DNA from: Maritimibacter sp. REDSEA-S28_B5 | Lineage (GTDB): Bacteria; Pseudomonadota; Alphaproteobacteria; Rhodobacterales; Rhodobacteraceae | Length of the DNA: 54,095 nt | NCBI GenBank assembly: GCA_001626765.1 | Contig: LUOO01000004.1 | Span: 10,725 to 64,819 of the forward strand | Direction: 5' to 3' | Part shown: piece after piece, positions 46,697 through 54,095 of the stretch | How positions within the stretch are numbered: the first letter of the stretch is position 1 | Layout of the letters: each line of letters opens with the position of its first letter | Position numbers and translations under genes: made by a program | Notes under the pieces: model-generated | The model's database searches: none | Seen by the model: the letters and a program-made list of their open reading frames with translations, nothing else | What the model was told of the DNA's origin: nothing

Positions 46697-46756
46697 CGCC
46701 CCTTTCATCTTTCTCCAAATACGTCGGGAGGGTTCGGGAGGGCAGCGCCCTCCCGA
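46697..46756 (+). repeat. Dispersed hairpin repeat, copy C (short form)
   Basis: Head CGCCCCTTTCATCTTTCTCC then AAATACGTCGGGAGGG, followed by a perfect 10-bp hairpin (46734-46743 with 46747-46756, loop AGC). The head matches copies A and B; the distal ATTGTCGCGC part is missing. It lies between the M48 and DedA genes. Confidence 0.75.
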
Positions 46757-46780
46757 TGCGGCACCCCAGCCACGAGCGCC

Positions 46781-47398
46781 TCAAGTCGGATCGAGCTCGG
46801 CTTCGCCCTCGTCCTCGACCACCCGCGTCCAGATGATCCGGCCCAAGAGGCCTGCGAGCAGCAGCGCCACGAGAAGACCCGAGAAATTCCCGGCGATCTG
46901 CGCGATCTCTGCGATGTTCGAGGAAAACACATAGCCCAGCCCCACGTAGATCGAGACCCAGATCACCTCGCCCAGCGCGCTCCAGAGCGTGAACACCCGC
47001 CAGTCCGTCCGTGACGCGCCCGACAGGAGGTTCACGTAGGGGCCAAGCGGGCTGACCAGCCAGCGCGACAGGAACACCCCGACGGCCCCCCATTTCGCGG
47101 TAAAATTCCGCGCCCGCGCCAGCACCACGGCGCGGGCGGGATACTGCGCCTCGATCCGGTCGATGAGCGCAGCTCCCCTGTGCCCGATCCCGTATCCCGC
47201 CTGATCGCCGACCACGGCCCCGACCCAGCAGGCAAGCCAGACCGGGATCGACTCCAGGTCGCCCCCCGCTGCAAAGGCGCCGCCCGCCAGCATGATGAGC
47301 GAGGCAGGCATCGGCACCGCGATGCAGGACAGGAACGTGGCCAGCCCCAGAAGCACGAGGCCATAGGTCGGCACGAGGGCGACCAGCGTGTCGCTCAT
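46781..47398 (-). CDS. DedA-family membrane protein
   Basis: A 205-residue polytopic inner-membrane protein of the DedA/VTT family, implicated in undecaprenyl-phosphate or lipid flipping. Seen are FLSCIAVPMPASLIMLAGGAFA, WVGAVVGDQAGYGIGHRG, the conserved re-entrant block FLSRWLVSPLGPYVNLLSG, and two C-terminal membrane segments. The start overlaps the upstream small membrane protein by ATGA, so the two are coupled. Confidence 0.9.
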   Translation of the reverse strand: MSDTLVALVPTYGLVLLGLATFLSCIAVPMPASLIMLAGGAFAAGGDLESIPVWLACWVGAVVGDQAGYGIGHRGAALIDRIEAQYPARAVVLARARNFTAKWGAVGVFLSRWLVSPLGPYVNLLSGASRTDWRVFTLWSALGEVIWVSIYVGLGYVFSSNIAEIAQIAGNFSGLLVALLLAGLLGRIIWTRVVEDEGEAELDPT

Positions 47399-47760
47399 CT
47401 GTTCGCCGCCACCCAGGCGTCGAGTGCCGCTTCCACCTCGGCCGCGTAGTCCGGCGGCGTCAGGCCTTTGTCGAGGGCGATTTCAGAGATCGTCATGCGC
47501 TTTCTCGGCTGTTCGGTGAGGCTCAGGGTGTCAAGAAGCACCTCGGGCGGAATGTTCCATGTCCGCGCGATGTAGCCCGGCGTCATCCAGCCGGCGATCT
47601 CGGGATCGGCGGAGAACCGCGTCTTGGCCGCCATTAAGTCCTGGGTCGCCTTGATTCCGAACCACACGACCGCGAGGAGCGCGACGAGAAACAGCGGAAA
47701 CAGCACCGGGTGGCGCCGGAACGCGCGGTCCGTTCGGGGGCGGGGCAATTTCGGCGTCAT
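47395..47760 (-). CDS. Hypothetical single-pass membrane protein (121 aa)
   Basis: Not recognised by name. A basic N-terminus (MTPKLPRPRTDRAFRRHP) is followed by one membrane segment (VLFPLFLVALLAVVWFGI) and a soluble part of about 80 residues with W-M-T-P-G-Y-I-A-R-T-W and PPDYAAEVEAALDAW blocks. It lies seven bases after the VWA gene and overlaps dedA by four bases, so it belongs to the VWA-to-DedA transcription unit. Confidence 0.78.
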   Translation of the reverse strand: MTPKLPRPRTDRAFRRHPVLFPLFLVALLAVVWFGIKATQDLMAAKTRFSADPEIAGWMTPGYIARTWNIPPEVLLDTLSLTEQPRKRMTISEIALDKGLTPPDYAAEVEAALDAWVAANR

Positions 47761-47767
47761 TCCTTGC

Positions 47768-48952
47768 CTACCGCCCGAGGACCCGCATACCGCGGTCGAT
47801 GCCTTCCAGCGTCATCGGCACCATACGGTCGTCAAAGATCTCGCGGATCATCTCGCAGGACTGGGTATAACGCCAGTGCCGCTCGGCCAGCGGGTTGATC
47901 CAGAGGTTGTCGGGCCATTGCTCGCGCGCACGGGTCAGCCATGTGACGCCCGCTTCGGCGTTCCAGTGCTCGTTCGCGCCGCCCGGCATGGCGATCTCGT
48001 AGGGCGACATGCTGGCATCGCCCACGAAGATGCACTTGTAGTCAGAGCCATAGGTGCGCAGCACATCCCACGTGGGCGTCTGTTCGGCCCAGCGGCGGCG
48101 GTTGTCGCGCCAGACGCCTTCGTAGAGGCAGTTGTGGAAATAGTAGTATTCCAGATGCTTGAACTCGGCGCGCGCGGCCGAGAACAGCTCTTCCACCACC
48201 TTGATATGCGGGTCCATGCTGCCGCCCACGTCGAGAAACAGGAGCACCTTGACTGCATTGCGCCGCTCCGGGCGGACTTTCACGTCGAGATAACCGTGCT
48301 CGGCGGTGGAGCGGATCGTGCCGTCGAGGTCCAGTTCCTCATGCGCCCCGTCGCGCGCCCAGTTGCGCAGGCGTTTGAGCGCCACCTTGATGTTGCGGGT
48401 GCCAAGCTCGACCGAGTCGTCGAGGTTGCGGAACTCGCGTTTGTCCCAGACCTTGACCGCCCGCTGGTGGCGCGATCTGTCCTGACCGATCCGCACGCCC
48501 TCGGGATTGTAGCCATAGGCACCGAAGGGCGAGGTGCCTGCGGTGCCCACCCATTTCGAGCCGCCCTGATGGCGGTCCTTTTGCTCCTCGAGCCGCTTCT
48601 TCAGCGTCTCCATCAGCTTGTCGAACCCACCCAGCGCCTCGATCTCGGCGCGCTCTTCCTCGGTCAGATGCTTCTCGGCCATTTTCTCGAGCCAGCCCGC
48701 CGGGATATCTACGGCCTCGAGCACCTGGTCGAAGCTGATCGCCTCCAACCCCTCGAAGGTCATGGCGAAGGCGCGGTCGAACTTGTCGAGATTGCGCTCG
48801 TCCTTCACCATGATCGCGCGGGCGAGATAGTAGAACCCCCCCACGTCATAGGTGACGAGCCCCGCCTTCATGCCCTCCAGAAACGCGAGGTATTCGCGCA
48901 GGGACACGGGGACCTTGTTGTCGCGCAGCGTCTGTAAGAAGGGAATGAACAT
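47768..48952 (-). CDS. VWA/CoxE-like protein
   Basis: A 394-residue cytoplasmic protein. The N-terminal helical half (FIPFLQTLRDNKVPVSLREYLAFLEGMKAG) and C-terminal von Willebrand A domain fit the CoxE-like family. The MIDAS loop reads LFLDVGGSMDPH: the first Ser of the DxSxS metal motif is Gly, a change common in this subgroup. Family members act with MoxR AAA+ ATPases in protein maturation. A MoxR gene lies 2.5 kb upstream on the same strand. The client protein is unknown. Confidence 0.88.
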   Translation of the reverse strand: MFIPFLQTLRDNKVPVSLREYLAFLEGMKAGLVTYDVGGFYYLARAIMVKDERNLDKFDRAFAMTFEGLEAISFDQVLEAVDIPAGWLEKMAEKHLTEEERAEIEALGGFDKLMETLKKRLEEQKDRHQGGSKWVGTAGTSPFGAYGYNPEGVRIGQDRSRHQRAVKVWDKREFRNLDDSVELGTRNIKVALKRLRNWARDGAHEELDLDGTIRSTAEHGYLDVKVRPERRNAVKVLLFLDVGGSMDPHIKVVEELFSAARAEFKHLEYYYFHNCLYEGVWRDNRRRWAEQTPTWDVLRTYGSDYKCIFVGDASMSPYEIAMPGGANEHWNAEAGVTWLTRAREQWPDNLWINPLAERHWRYTQSCEMIREIFDDRMVPMTLEGIDRGMRVLGR

Positions 48953-48978
48953 GGGGCCTCGCGTCGTTTCCGCCGGGC

Positions 48979-49143
48979 TCAGGCGCCCCGGCTCAGAAAC
49001 ACCGTAACGAATACGCCGAGAATGGCAAAAATCATCCCATAGACCGCGCCATATTGCGCGAGGTCCAGCGGCTTGCCCCTGCGTTTGCGCGCCTGCAGCA
49101 CGCCCAGAAGGACACCGAAGACGGTGAAGGCGAGGATGATCAT
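48979..49143 (-). CDS. Small two-segment membrane protein (54 aa)
   Basis: A short gene with a perfect AGGAGG eight bases before ATG 49143. The product has two hydrophobic segments, MIILAFTVFGVLLGVLQ and YGAVYGMIFAILGVFVTV, separated by a basic turn (ARKRRGKPLDLAQ). Strong initiation signal, length and pattern support a real protein. It sits 26 bases before the VWA gene and 42 after the DUF2927 lipoprotein gene. Function unknown; similar small hydrophobic proteins are conserved in Rhodobacteraceae, by recollection. Confidence 0.75.
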   Translation of the reverse strand: MIILAFTVFGVLLGVLQARKRRGKPLDLAQYGAVYGMIFAILGVFVTVFLSRGA

Positions 49144-49185
49144 GGGCGGCCTCCTGTAACGGGCGGCCGCCCGTATGATCGGGTT

Positions 49186-50589
49186 CTAGCCGCGAGAACG
49201 AGGCGATATGGCGGCGATTTCTTTCAGTCGCTCGGTCACGTCGCTTTCAGAGCCGAAGCCATACCGTGCCCAGCCGAGGCTGTCGAGACGCACAAGCTGG
49301 GCTTCCGCGACGCGGCCCTCGAGGGTCATCGCCTCGGCCTTGATCATCAGAAGCGTGGCGAGGAGGGCGGCGTTTTCAGCGCGCTGCACGGATGGCATAT
49401 GGGCGTCGGCAATGCGGATCGCGGTGCCTGCGTTGCCCATCGAAAGCGCATGGGCGGCAAGCTGCACGCCCATATGCGCGGCCTGAAGCTGGTTGCCGGG
49501 GGTGGTGCCGTAAATCGCCTCGGCCTCGCGGAACGAGGCGAGCGCCACATCCGAGTTCACGCCAAGATTCAGACGGCCCTGGACAAAGAGCGCGAAGGCG
49601 AGCCGCGTGTCGCGCCAGCCCATGGCGCGGGCGATTTCCACTGCGCGTTTGGCGGCGGACCGGCGCGCGCCCGCCGGGGTGCGTCCGCCCAGAGCGGTCT
49701 CGATGGCCTGTTTCCACGCGGCGGGCGTTTTCGAAACGGGGGCGGGTGCACCACCGCCCCCGTTCGGGTTGAGGCGGGCCAAGAGGCTCGGGAGCCGTGT
49801 GGCCACCTCGGCTTTGGTCATGCCGGAGCGCAGCTCGGACGTGTAGTAGGCGCGCAGCACCAGCATGTCGAACCCGGTCAGCACGGTGTGGAAGTTGTCG
49901 TCGTTGAACACGCTGTCGGACAACCGCCACAGGTCGTTCACCGGGCCCAGCGCCTGCGCGGTTTCCTCGTGCAGACAGTCGCGCATTTCTTGCGGTGCCA
50001 CGTCCCCGGGAATGAAGATCGCCATCCGGCTACGTTCACGGATCGCGGTCCAGTCGGTTTCCGGCGTGCCGCGCTTGGCCTTGTATTCCATCCAGGACGA
50101 CACGTTCGGGGCCACGAAACAGGCCGCGTTCGGCACGAGTTTCTGAAGTTGCGCCTTCGAGATGATCTCGAGCGTGATCGAGGCATTCTCGTTCGGGCCG
50201 ACGCGGGAAATGTCGATGCCGGCTTCCGACCGCAGGCGGCCGACAAGACGGTTGAGATCGCCCGACAGAACAGCTGGGGCCCGCCCCGTGACCCGGATCG
50301 TCACCGGACCCTCGAAGCGCGTCAGGACAGGAAGCTGTCGTCCACTTTCCAGTTCGAAGGAAAGGTCGAGAAAATCCGCCGCGATCGCGGCATTGGACCG
50401 CTGGACCGGCTGGACGCCGCCCATGGTGAAGGCCCGCATCGGCGGCAATTCCGTGGGCAGGTTCGTCTGCCGGGCGGTCACGTCCCGCGACGTGTCGCTG
50501 CGGGCCGGTTCGTCCTGCAGGTTCGACGAACAAGACGCCATGACCACAAGGGCCGCAAGCGCCGCGCTTCGCAAATGTAACTTCGTCAT
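49186..50589 (-). CDS. DUF2927 lipoprotein
   Basis: A 467-residue exported protein. Signal peptide with lipobox VMASC, Cys20 being the likely lipidation site, then a disordered Asp/Thr-rich linker. A DUF2927 domain covers about residues 65-260 (PVTIRVTGRAPAVLSGDLNR, DCLHEETAQALGPVNDLWRLSDSVFNDDN). The C-terminal 190 residues are helical with TPR-like spacing. The E-E in HEETAQ and surrounding motif hint at a peptidase-like fold, but no activity is known. It separates the MoxR gene from the VWA gene. Confidence 0.85.
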   Translation of the reverse strand: MTKLHLRSAALAALVVMASCSSNLQDEPARSDTSRDVTARQTNLPTELPPMRAFTMGGVQPVQRSNAAIAADFLDLSFELESGRQLPVLTRFEGPVTIRVTGRAPAVLSGDLNRLVGRLRSEAGIDISRVGPNENASITLEIISKAQLQKLVPNAACFVAPNVSSWMEYKAKRGTPETDWTAIRERSRMAIFIPGDVAPQEMRDCLHEETAQALGPVNDLWRLSDSVFNDDNFHTVLTGFDMLVLRAYYTSELRSGMTKAEVATRLPSLLARLNPNGGGGAPAPVSKTPAAWKQAIETALGGRTPAGARRSAAKRAVEIARAMGWRDTRLAFALFVQGRLNLGVNSDVALASFREAEAIYGTTPGNQLQAAHMGVQLAAHALSMGNAGTAIRIADAHMPSVQRAENAALLATLLMIKAEAMTLEGRVAEAQLVRLDSLGWARYGFGSESDVTERLKEIAAISPRSRG

Positions 50590-51447
50590 CCCCTTCGACC
50601 TCACCTGAACTGGTTTCGGTAAACCGGTGAGCGTCGTCTGTTCGTCGGGTTGAGCTTGTCCAGCTGCAAGAAAACGCCACGGAGTCCAAAGCCAATGCCA
50701 TGTGGGCGCGAAAGTTCCGCGATCTCAGGGCTTTGGCTCGCGATCCCCATTCCTGTCGTAGGCTCATGTCCGACCCGTGGTAGGGGGCGGACGGTGATCT
50801 TTCGACGGGTGGAGGTGCGGTTCTGTTGCAGGTGACCGGGCCGCGTCTTGGGGGGCAGGTCCCCGATCCGTGGTCCCATGGCGCGCAAGGATGGTCCTGC
50901 CACCACATCGGTCAGCGTCTCGCAAGGCGTCGGGTCGATGACACGGGCGACAGGCAGGCACACCTTTCGCCACATCATGGACCGTTCGGATTGCGCAGGC
51001 ACCAACCAGGGGCAAGGCCTCCCGGGCGCGTCTGCTCGCATCAGCGAACGGACGGCGATATGCGTATTGTCTCCCAAGACCAATACTTTCTCACCGTTCT
51101 GTGCCCCCCCAGGCAGAGCCAAGGTAAGACACGACTCAGACAAATCCCAAAACGAAAAGTGACCGAATTGGGGCAGAAAATGGCTTTCGGCATGGCAGAG
51201 GGCAATGCGCCCACAAGATGTTGCGGGCCAGCGCCGGAATGTAACAAGTTGTCGCCGCTGTTTGCGGCGGAAACGTGGCGCATCAGGCGGCGCAAAGGTA
51301 GATGTTCTGCGAATCGAAACCATGTGAGATCAGGTTTGCGATTGTTTCGCTCGATTCTGGGGCAAAGCCGGGGTCATTGCGGGGAATGACCGGGGCAAAG
51401 GGGCGCGAACCGGTCGCGCAAGACACGTGTCCGCCGGAAAAAAGGAA
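50590..51447. other. Gene-poor stretch of about 860 bases
   Basis: No gene could be supported on either strand. Open frames exist, including 240 codons at 50601-51323 on the minus strand, but they lack ribosome sites, recognisable motifs and typical composition. A 6-bp hairpin (51253-51258 with 51264-51269) was seen. The DUF2927 promoter should be near 50600-50700. Confidence 0.5.
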
Positions 51448-51476
51448 CCCGCGTCCCTTGTTTTCAAGGGCGCGGG
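51448..51476 (-). terminator. Terminator of the moxR gene
   Basis: On the minus strand, an 11-bp stem with one bulged base (51466-51476 with 51448-51459), then TTCCTTTTTT. It lies 36 bases past the moxR stop and therefore uncouples moxR from the genes after it. Confidence 0.85.
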
Positions 51477-51511
51477 CCTGAATGGGTCAATTGTGGCAGC
51501 GGCAGGGGTGT

Positions 51512-52363
51512 CTAGCGCCCGTCGCGCCCTTCGCGCCGGGCGAGGAATGCCAGCCGTTCGAACAGGTGAACGTCCTGCTCGTTCTTGAGCAGCGCCCCGT
51601 GCAACTTGGGCAGCGCCGATCCGCCGTCGCGCTTGAGGTCCTCGGGCGACATATCCTCTGCCAAAAGCAGCTTCAGCCAGTCGAGCACCTCCGAGGTCGA
51701 GGGTTTCTTCTTCAATCCGGCCTGTTCGCGGACTTCGTAGAACTGGGTCAACGCCGTGGTCAGCAGCGCCTCCTTGATCCCCGGATGATGGACCTCGACG
51801 ATCTTGCGCATCGTCTCGACGTCCGGGAACTTGATGTAGTGAAAAAAACAGCGGCGCAGGAAGGCGTCGGGCAGTTCTTTTTCGTTGTTCGAGGTGATGA
51901 TGACGACCGGGCGCTGGCGGGCGGCGATGGTCTGGCCGGTCTCGTAGACATGGAACTCCATCTTGTCGAGCTCCTGGAGCAGGTCGTTCGGGAACTCGAT
52001 GTCGGCCTTGTCGATCTCGTCGATGAGGAGCACGACCTTCTCGTCGGCCTCGAAGGCGGTCCAGAGCTTGCCCTTCTTGATGTAGTTGGCCACGTCATGC
52101 ACGCGCTCGTCGCCAAGCTGGCTGTCGCGCAGCCGGCTCACGGCGTCGTATTCATAGAGACCCTGCTGGGCGCGGGTCGTCGACTTGATGTTCCACTCGA
52201 TCATCTTCAGGCCCAGCGACTGCGCCACCTGCCGCGCCAGTTCGGTCTTGCCGGTCCCCGGCTCGCCCTTGACCAGAAGCGGGCGCTCCAGTGTCACGGC
52301 GGCGTTCACCGCCACTTTCAGGTCGTCCGTCGCGACATAGCTGTCGGTGCTTTCAAAGCGCAT
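51512..52363 (-). CDS. MoxR-family AAA+ ATPase
   Basis: A 283-residue ATPase: Walker A GEPGTGKT at residues 33-40, Walker B VVLLIDEIDKAD near 112-123, sensor-1 VVIITSNNEKELPDAFLRRC with the arginine finger, and the MoxR-type C-terminal lid. ATG 52363 was chosen because GAGGAG lies seven bases upstream; ATG 52369 is too close to it. MoxR proteins act as chaperones with VWA partners in assembling metalloenzymes or complexes. The VWA gene is downstream on the same strand but beyond a terminator. Confidence 0.92.
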   Translation of the reverse strand: MRFESTDSYVATDDLKVAVNAAVTLERPLLVKGEPGTGKTELARQVAQSLGLKMIEWNIKSTTRAQQGLYEYDAVSRLRDSQLGDERVHDVANYIKKGKLWTAFEADEKVVLLIDEIDKADIEFPNDLLQELDKMEFHVYETGQTIAARQRPVVIITSNNEKELPDAFLRRCFFHYIKFPDVETMRKIVEVHHPGIKEALLTTALTQFYEVREQAGLKKKPSTSEVLDWLKLLLAEDMSPEDLKRDGGSALPKLHGALLKNEQDVHLFERLAFLARREGRDGR

Positions 52364-52788
52364 TGTCATTCTCCTCGGTCGTCGCGGGGAGGTAATCGTC
52401 TCGCGCGAGCGAAGGCAAGGGCAGGCGGCCATTTACTCTGCGTCCCGCCGGTCTGCCGAAGGCGTGCGGGCAGACGCGCCAGGCGCGATGCAGGTCCCGA
52501 ACCTCGGCGCGCTGTGCCGGTTTCCCAGGAGATTGGACGGTTCCCGGACGTATCTCTTGGCCCAATTCCCGTGAGCAATCAGTCACCTGCCCCTGAGAAC
52601 AGGCTGGCGCGCCCGGAAAACCGTCCTTGCCCCTCCACGGCCGGTCAAAACGTGAACACATTGTCCCGTTTGGGGCGTGACAACCCGCTGGACGTGGAGT
52701 AAAGCCTGCCCAGAGGAGCGACCTAATGTCCGGAATAGTCCAAAATCGAGAACGTTTCGGGTCGCGACCGGGCGAAGAGGAGAGTGGG
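52364..52788. other. Divergent promoter region between moxR and dksA
   Basis: 425 bases without a supported gene. Frames on both strands are short or Arg-rich shadows. The right end holds a second possible dksA start (ATG 52726 with GAGGAG seven bases upstream). Confidence 0.5.
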
Positions 52789-53211
52789 ATGAGGGCAGAG
52801 ACCTTCTTGCCGGAGGATTACATCCCGGCCGAGGACGAACCTTTCATGAACGAGCGCCAGCTCGAATATTTCCGCCGCAAGCTCCTGAACTGGAAGGCGG
52901 AACTTCTGAACGAAAGCAAGCACACGATCGAGGGGTTGCAGGATTCGACCCGCAACATTCCCGACATCGCCGATCGTGCTTCCGAGGAAACCGACAGGGC
53001 GTTGGAACTGCGCACGCGGGACCGTCAGCGCAAGCTCGTGGCCAAGATCGACGCGGCGCTGCGCCGGATCGACGAGGGCGAATATGGCTACTGCGATGAG
53101 ACAGGCGAGCCGATTTCGCTCAAGCGGCTCGATGCCCGCCCCATCGCCACCCTGAGCCTCGAGGCGCAGGAACGGCACGAACGGCGCGAGCGGGTTCACC
53201 GCGACGACTAG
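52789..53211 (+). CDS. dksA: RNA polymerase-binding protein DksA (single-Cys form)
   Basis: A 140-residue transcription factor that works with ppGpp in the stringent response. The coiled coil spans about residues 20-95 with the tip motif D-I-A-D-R-A (Asp59, Asp62, Ala64) needed for polymerase action. The globular part keeps only one zinc-finger Cys (Cys102 in YGYCDETGEPI); the other three positions are Thr/Ala-type. This matches the redox-insensitive alphaproteobacterial DksA. ATG 52789 has GAGGAG six bases upstream. An upstream in-frame ATG at 52726 also has a good site and would add 21 residues. Confidence 0.93.
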   Translation: MRAETFLPEDYIPAEDEPFMNERQLEYFRRKLLNWKAELLNESKHTIEGLQDSTRNIPDIADRASEETDRALELRTRDRQRKLVAKIDAALRRIDEGEYGYCDETGEPISLKRLDARPIATLSLEAQERHERRERVHRDD

Positions 53212-53258
53212 GTTCGGACCTGGCCCTCTGTCGGGCCACGGCCACGCGAGAGATGAGG

Positions 53259-53291
53259 GGCACCGTGGCGCATTGCGCCCGGTGCCTTTTT
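53259..53291 (+). terminator. Terminator of dksA
   Basis: Twelve-bp stem with one bulged T (53259-53265 with 53280-53286; 53267-53271 with 53275-53279), ATT loop, then TTTTT. Confidence 0.93.
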
Positions 53292-53396
53292 CGTCGAAAA
53301 GCCCCGCGCAGGATGACCGGAGCGGACGAGGTCGGAGGAGGCCGGACGCGGACGACAGCACAGGCACGAACAGACGCGAGGGGCAGGGACACAGGT

Positions 53397-54095
53397 ATGT
53401 TGATCGGGCAGGACATCACCATTCTCGGGGCCGGTATCGGCGGGTTGGCGTCGGCCATCGCGATGGCGATGCACGGCGCGCGGATCACGGTGCTCGAACA
53501 GGCCGACATGGTGCGCGAGGCGGGGGCGGGTATCCAGATCAGCCCAAACGGACTTGCCGTGCTCGACGCGCTCGGCGTTGGACAAGCGATCCGCGACGTG
53601 GCGGTTCGATCGCAGGGCGTCACGCTCCTGGATGGTCTCTCCGGGCACGAAGTTATCGCGATGGACTTGCAACGTCATCGCCCCGAACAGACCTTTCTCC
53701 TCTTGCACCGCGCCGACCTCATCGCGGTCCTGCACGCGCGCGCCCGCGAACTCGGGGTCGCCATCGAGACCGGTGTGCGCGTCACCGGCGTGACCCTCTC
53801 GCCTGACGAGACGCTCCTGGCGACGGAAATCGACGAGCGCCGCGCGGATTTCGTCGTCGGCGCCGGCGGCCTTCACTCCGTTCTACGTCCCGTGCTCAAC
53901 GGAAAACGCCAGCCGTTCTTCACCGGACAGGTGGCCTGGCGCGCGGTCGTGCCCGCGACGGGCGACGAGCCCCCCGTGGCCCGCGTCTTCATGGGGCCAA
54001 AGCGCCACATGGTCACCTATCCGCTGCGCGGCGGGGCGGAGGTCAACATCGTTGCGGTGGAAGAGCGCAGCGCCTGGGCCGACGAGGGCTGGCAC
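53397..54095 (+). CDS. FAD-dependent monooxygenase (3' partial)
   Basis: The frame opens at ATG 53397 and runs off the window after 233 codons. The N-terminus has the FAD dinucleotide motif ITILGAGIGGLASAIAMAMHG, then GAGIQISPNGLAVLDALG and LLLHRADLIAVL, typical of the UbiH/salicylate-hydroxylase type flavoprotein monooxygenases. The second FAD/NAD(P)H motif reads VVGAGGLHSVLR where the family has GADGxxS, so the Asp of the DG motif is Gly. The substrate is unknown. It follows the dksA terminator and has its own start region (GGGGCAGGGACACAGGT). Confidence 0.88.
   Translation, partial: MLIGQDITILGAGIGGLASAIAMAMHGARITVLEQADMVREAGAGIQISPNGLAVLDALGVGQAIRDVAVRSQGVTLLDGLSGHEVIAMDLQRHRPEQTFLLLHRADLIAVLHARARELGVAIETGVRVTGVTLSPDETLLATEIDERRADFVVGAGGLHSVLRPVLNGKRQPFFTGQVAWRAVVPATGDEPPVARVFMGPKRHMVTYPLRGGAEVNIVAVEERSAWADEGWH

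Noticed and set aside
50601..51323. 240-codon minus-strand frame in the gene-poor region
   Set aside because: No start signal, no conserved blocks and mixed low-complexity composition.
1..54095. CRISPR array or insertion sequence
   Set aside because: No regularly spaced short repeats outside the protein-coding Ig/RTX repeats, and no transposase-like protein was found.

Overview
The window reads as a chromosomal segment of a GC-rich alphaproteobacterium, most likely Rhodobacteraceae (Roseobacter group). Supporting signs are a DksA with a single zinc-finger Cys, a class II DAHP synthase, an adenosylcobalamin-dependent RNR (NrdJ), Entner-Doudoroff genes, a DUF2927 lipoprotein, a twin cold-shock-domain protein and RTX/Hint exoproteins. 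No plasmid, phage, IS or CRISPR signature was seen. The placement comes from recognising protein families by eye, not from a search.

Layout. 1-5.8 kb: 3' part of a giant secreted Ig-like/RTX/Hint protein and an orphan Hint protein. 5.8-12.8 kb (minus): branched-chain amino acid-type ABC transporter operon in which three small exported proteins are threaded between the transporter genes, ending in a MobA-like nucleotidyltransferase. 13-18 kb: PQQ-type sugar dehydrogenase, GlxA-type regulator, DAHP synthase with an abnormal 3' end, PAS protein. 18-23.7 kb: yicC-gmk-gamma carbonic anhydrase, fabI-gpt, pdxH, csp, DUF192, tRNA-Pro. 24-28.4 kb: nrdJ behind a long control region. 28.7-31.7 kb (minus): ilvB-ilvN with a classical leader-peptide attenuator. 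31.9-37.9 kb: broken phoX, NCS2 permease, bpt, RDD and DUF2852 proteins, broken ybaK. 37.9-43.7 kb: glnE, then edd-eda. 44-46.6 kb: rRNA methyltransferase, PIN protein and M48 protease. 46.8-52.4 kb (minus): MoxR ATPase, DUF2927 lipoprotein, a 54-residue membrane protein, VWA/CoxE protein, membrane protein, DedA. 52.8 kb to the end: dksA and the start of an FAD monooxygenase.

Most of the window is housekeeping metabolism: nucleotide supply (gmk, gpt, nrdJ), amino acids (aroG, ilvBN, glnE control), fatty acids (fabI), B6 (pdxH), sugar acids (edd-eda) and nutrient uptake (liv, NCS2, phoX).

The most notable observations are: (1) three conserved genes (aroG, phoX, ybaK) each interrupted by what looks like one internal or terminal deletion with no other decay; (2) three small exported proteins woven into the liv operon by 1-4 bp overlaps; (3) a complete ilv attenuator with an L-V-V-I-V leader peptide; (4) a dispersed hairpin repeat in three copies, two of which match at 24 of 25 bases over their core; (5) paired palindromic operators before the DUF2852 gene; (6) NrdR-like and DnaA boxes before nrdJ; (7) a Hint protein lacking the catalytic Cys. 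None is proven to be a new system. The liv-associated exported proteins and the MoxR/DUF2927/VWA neighbourhood are the best candidates for undescribed biology.
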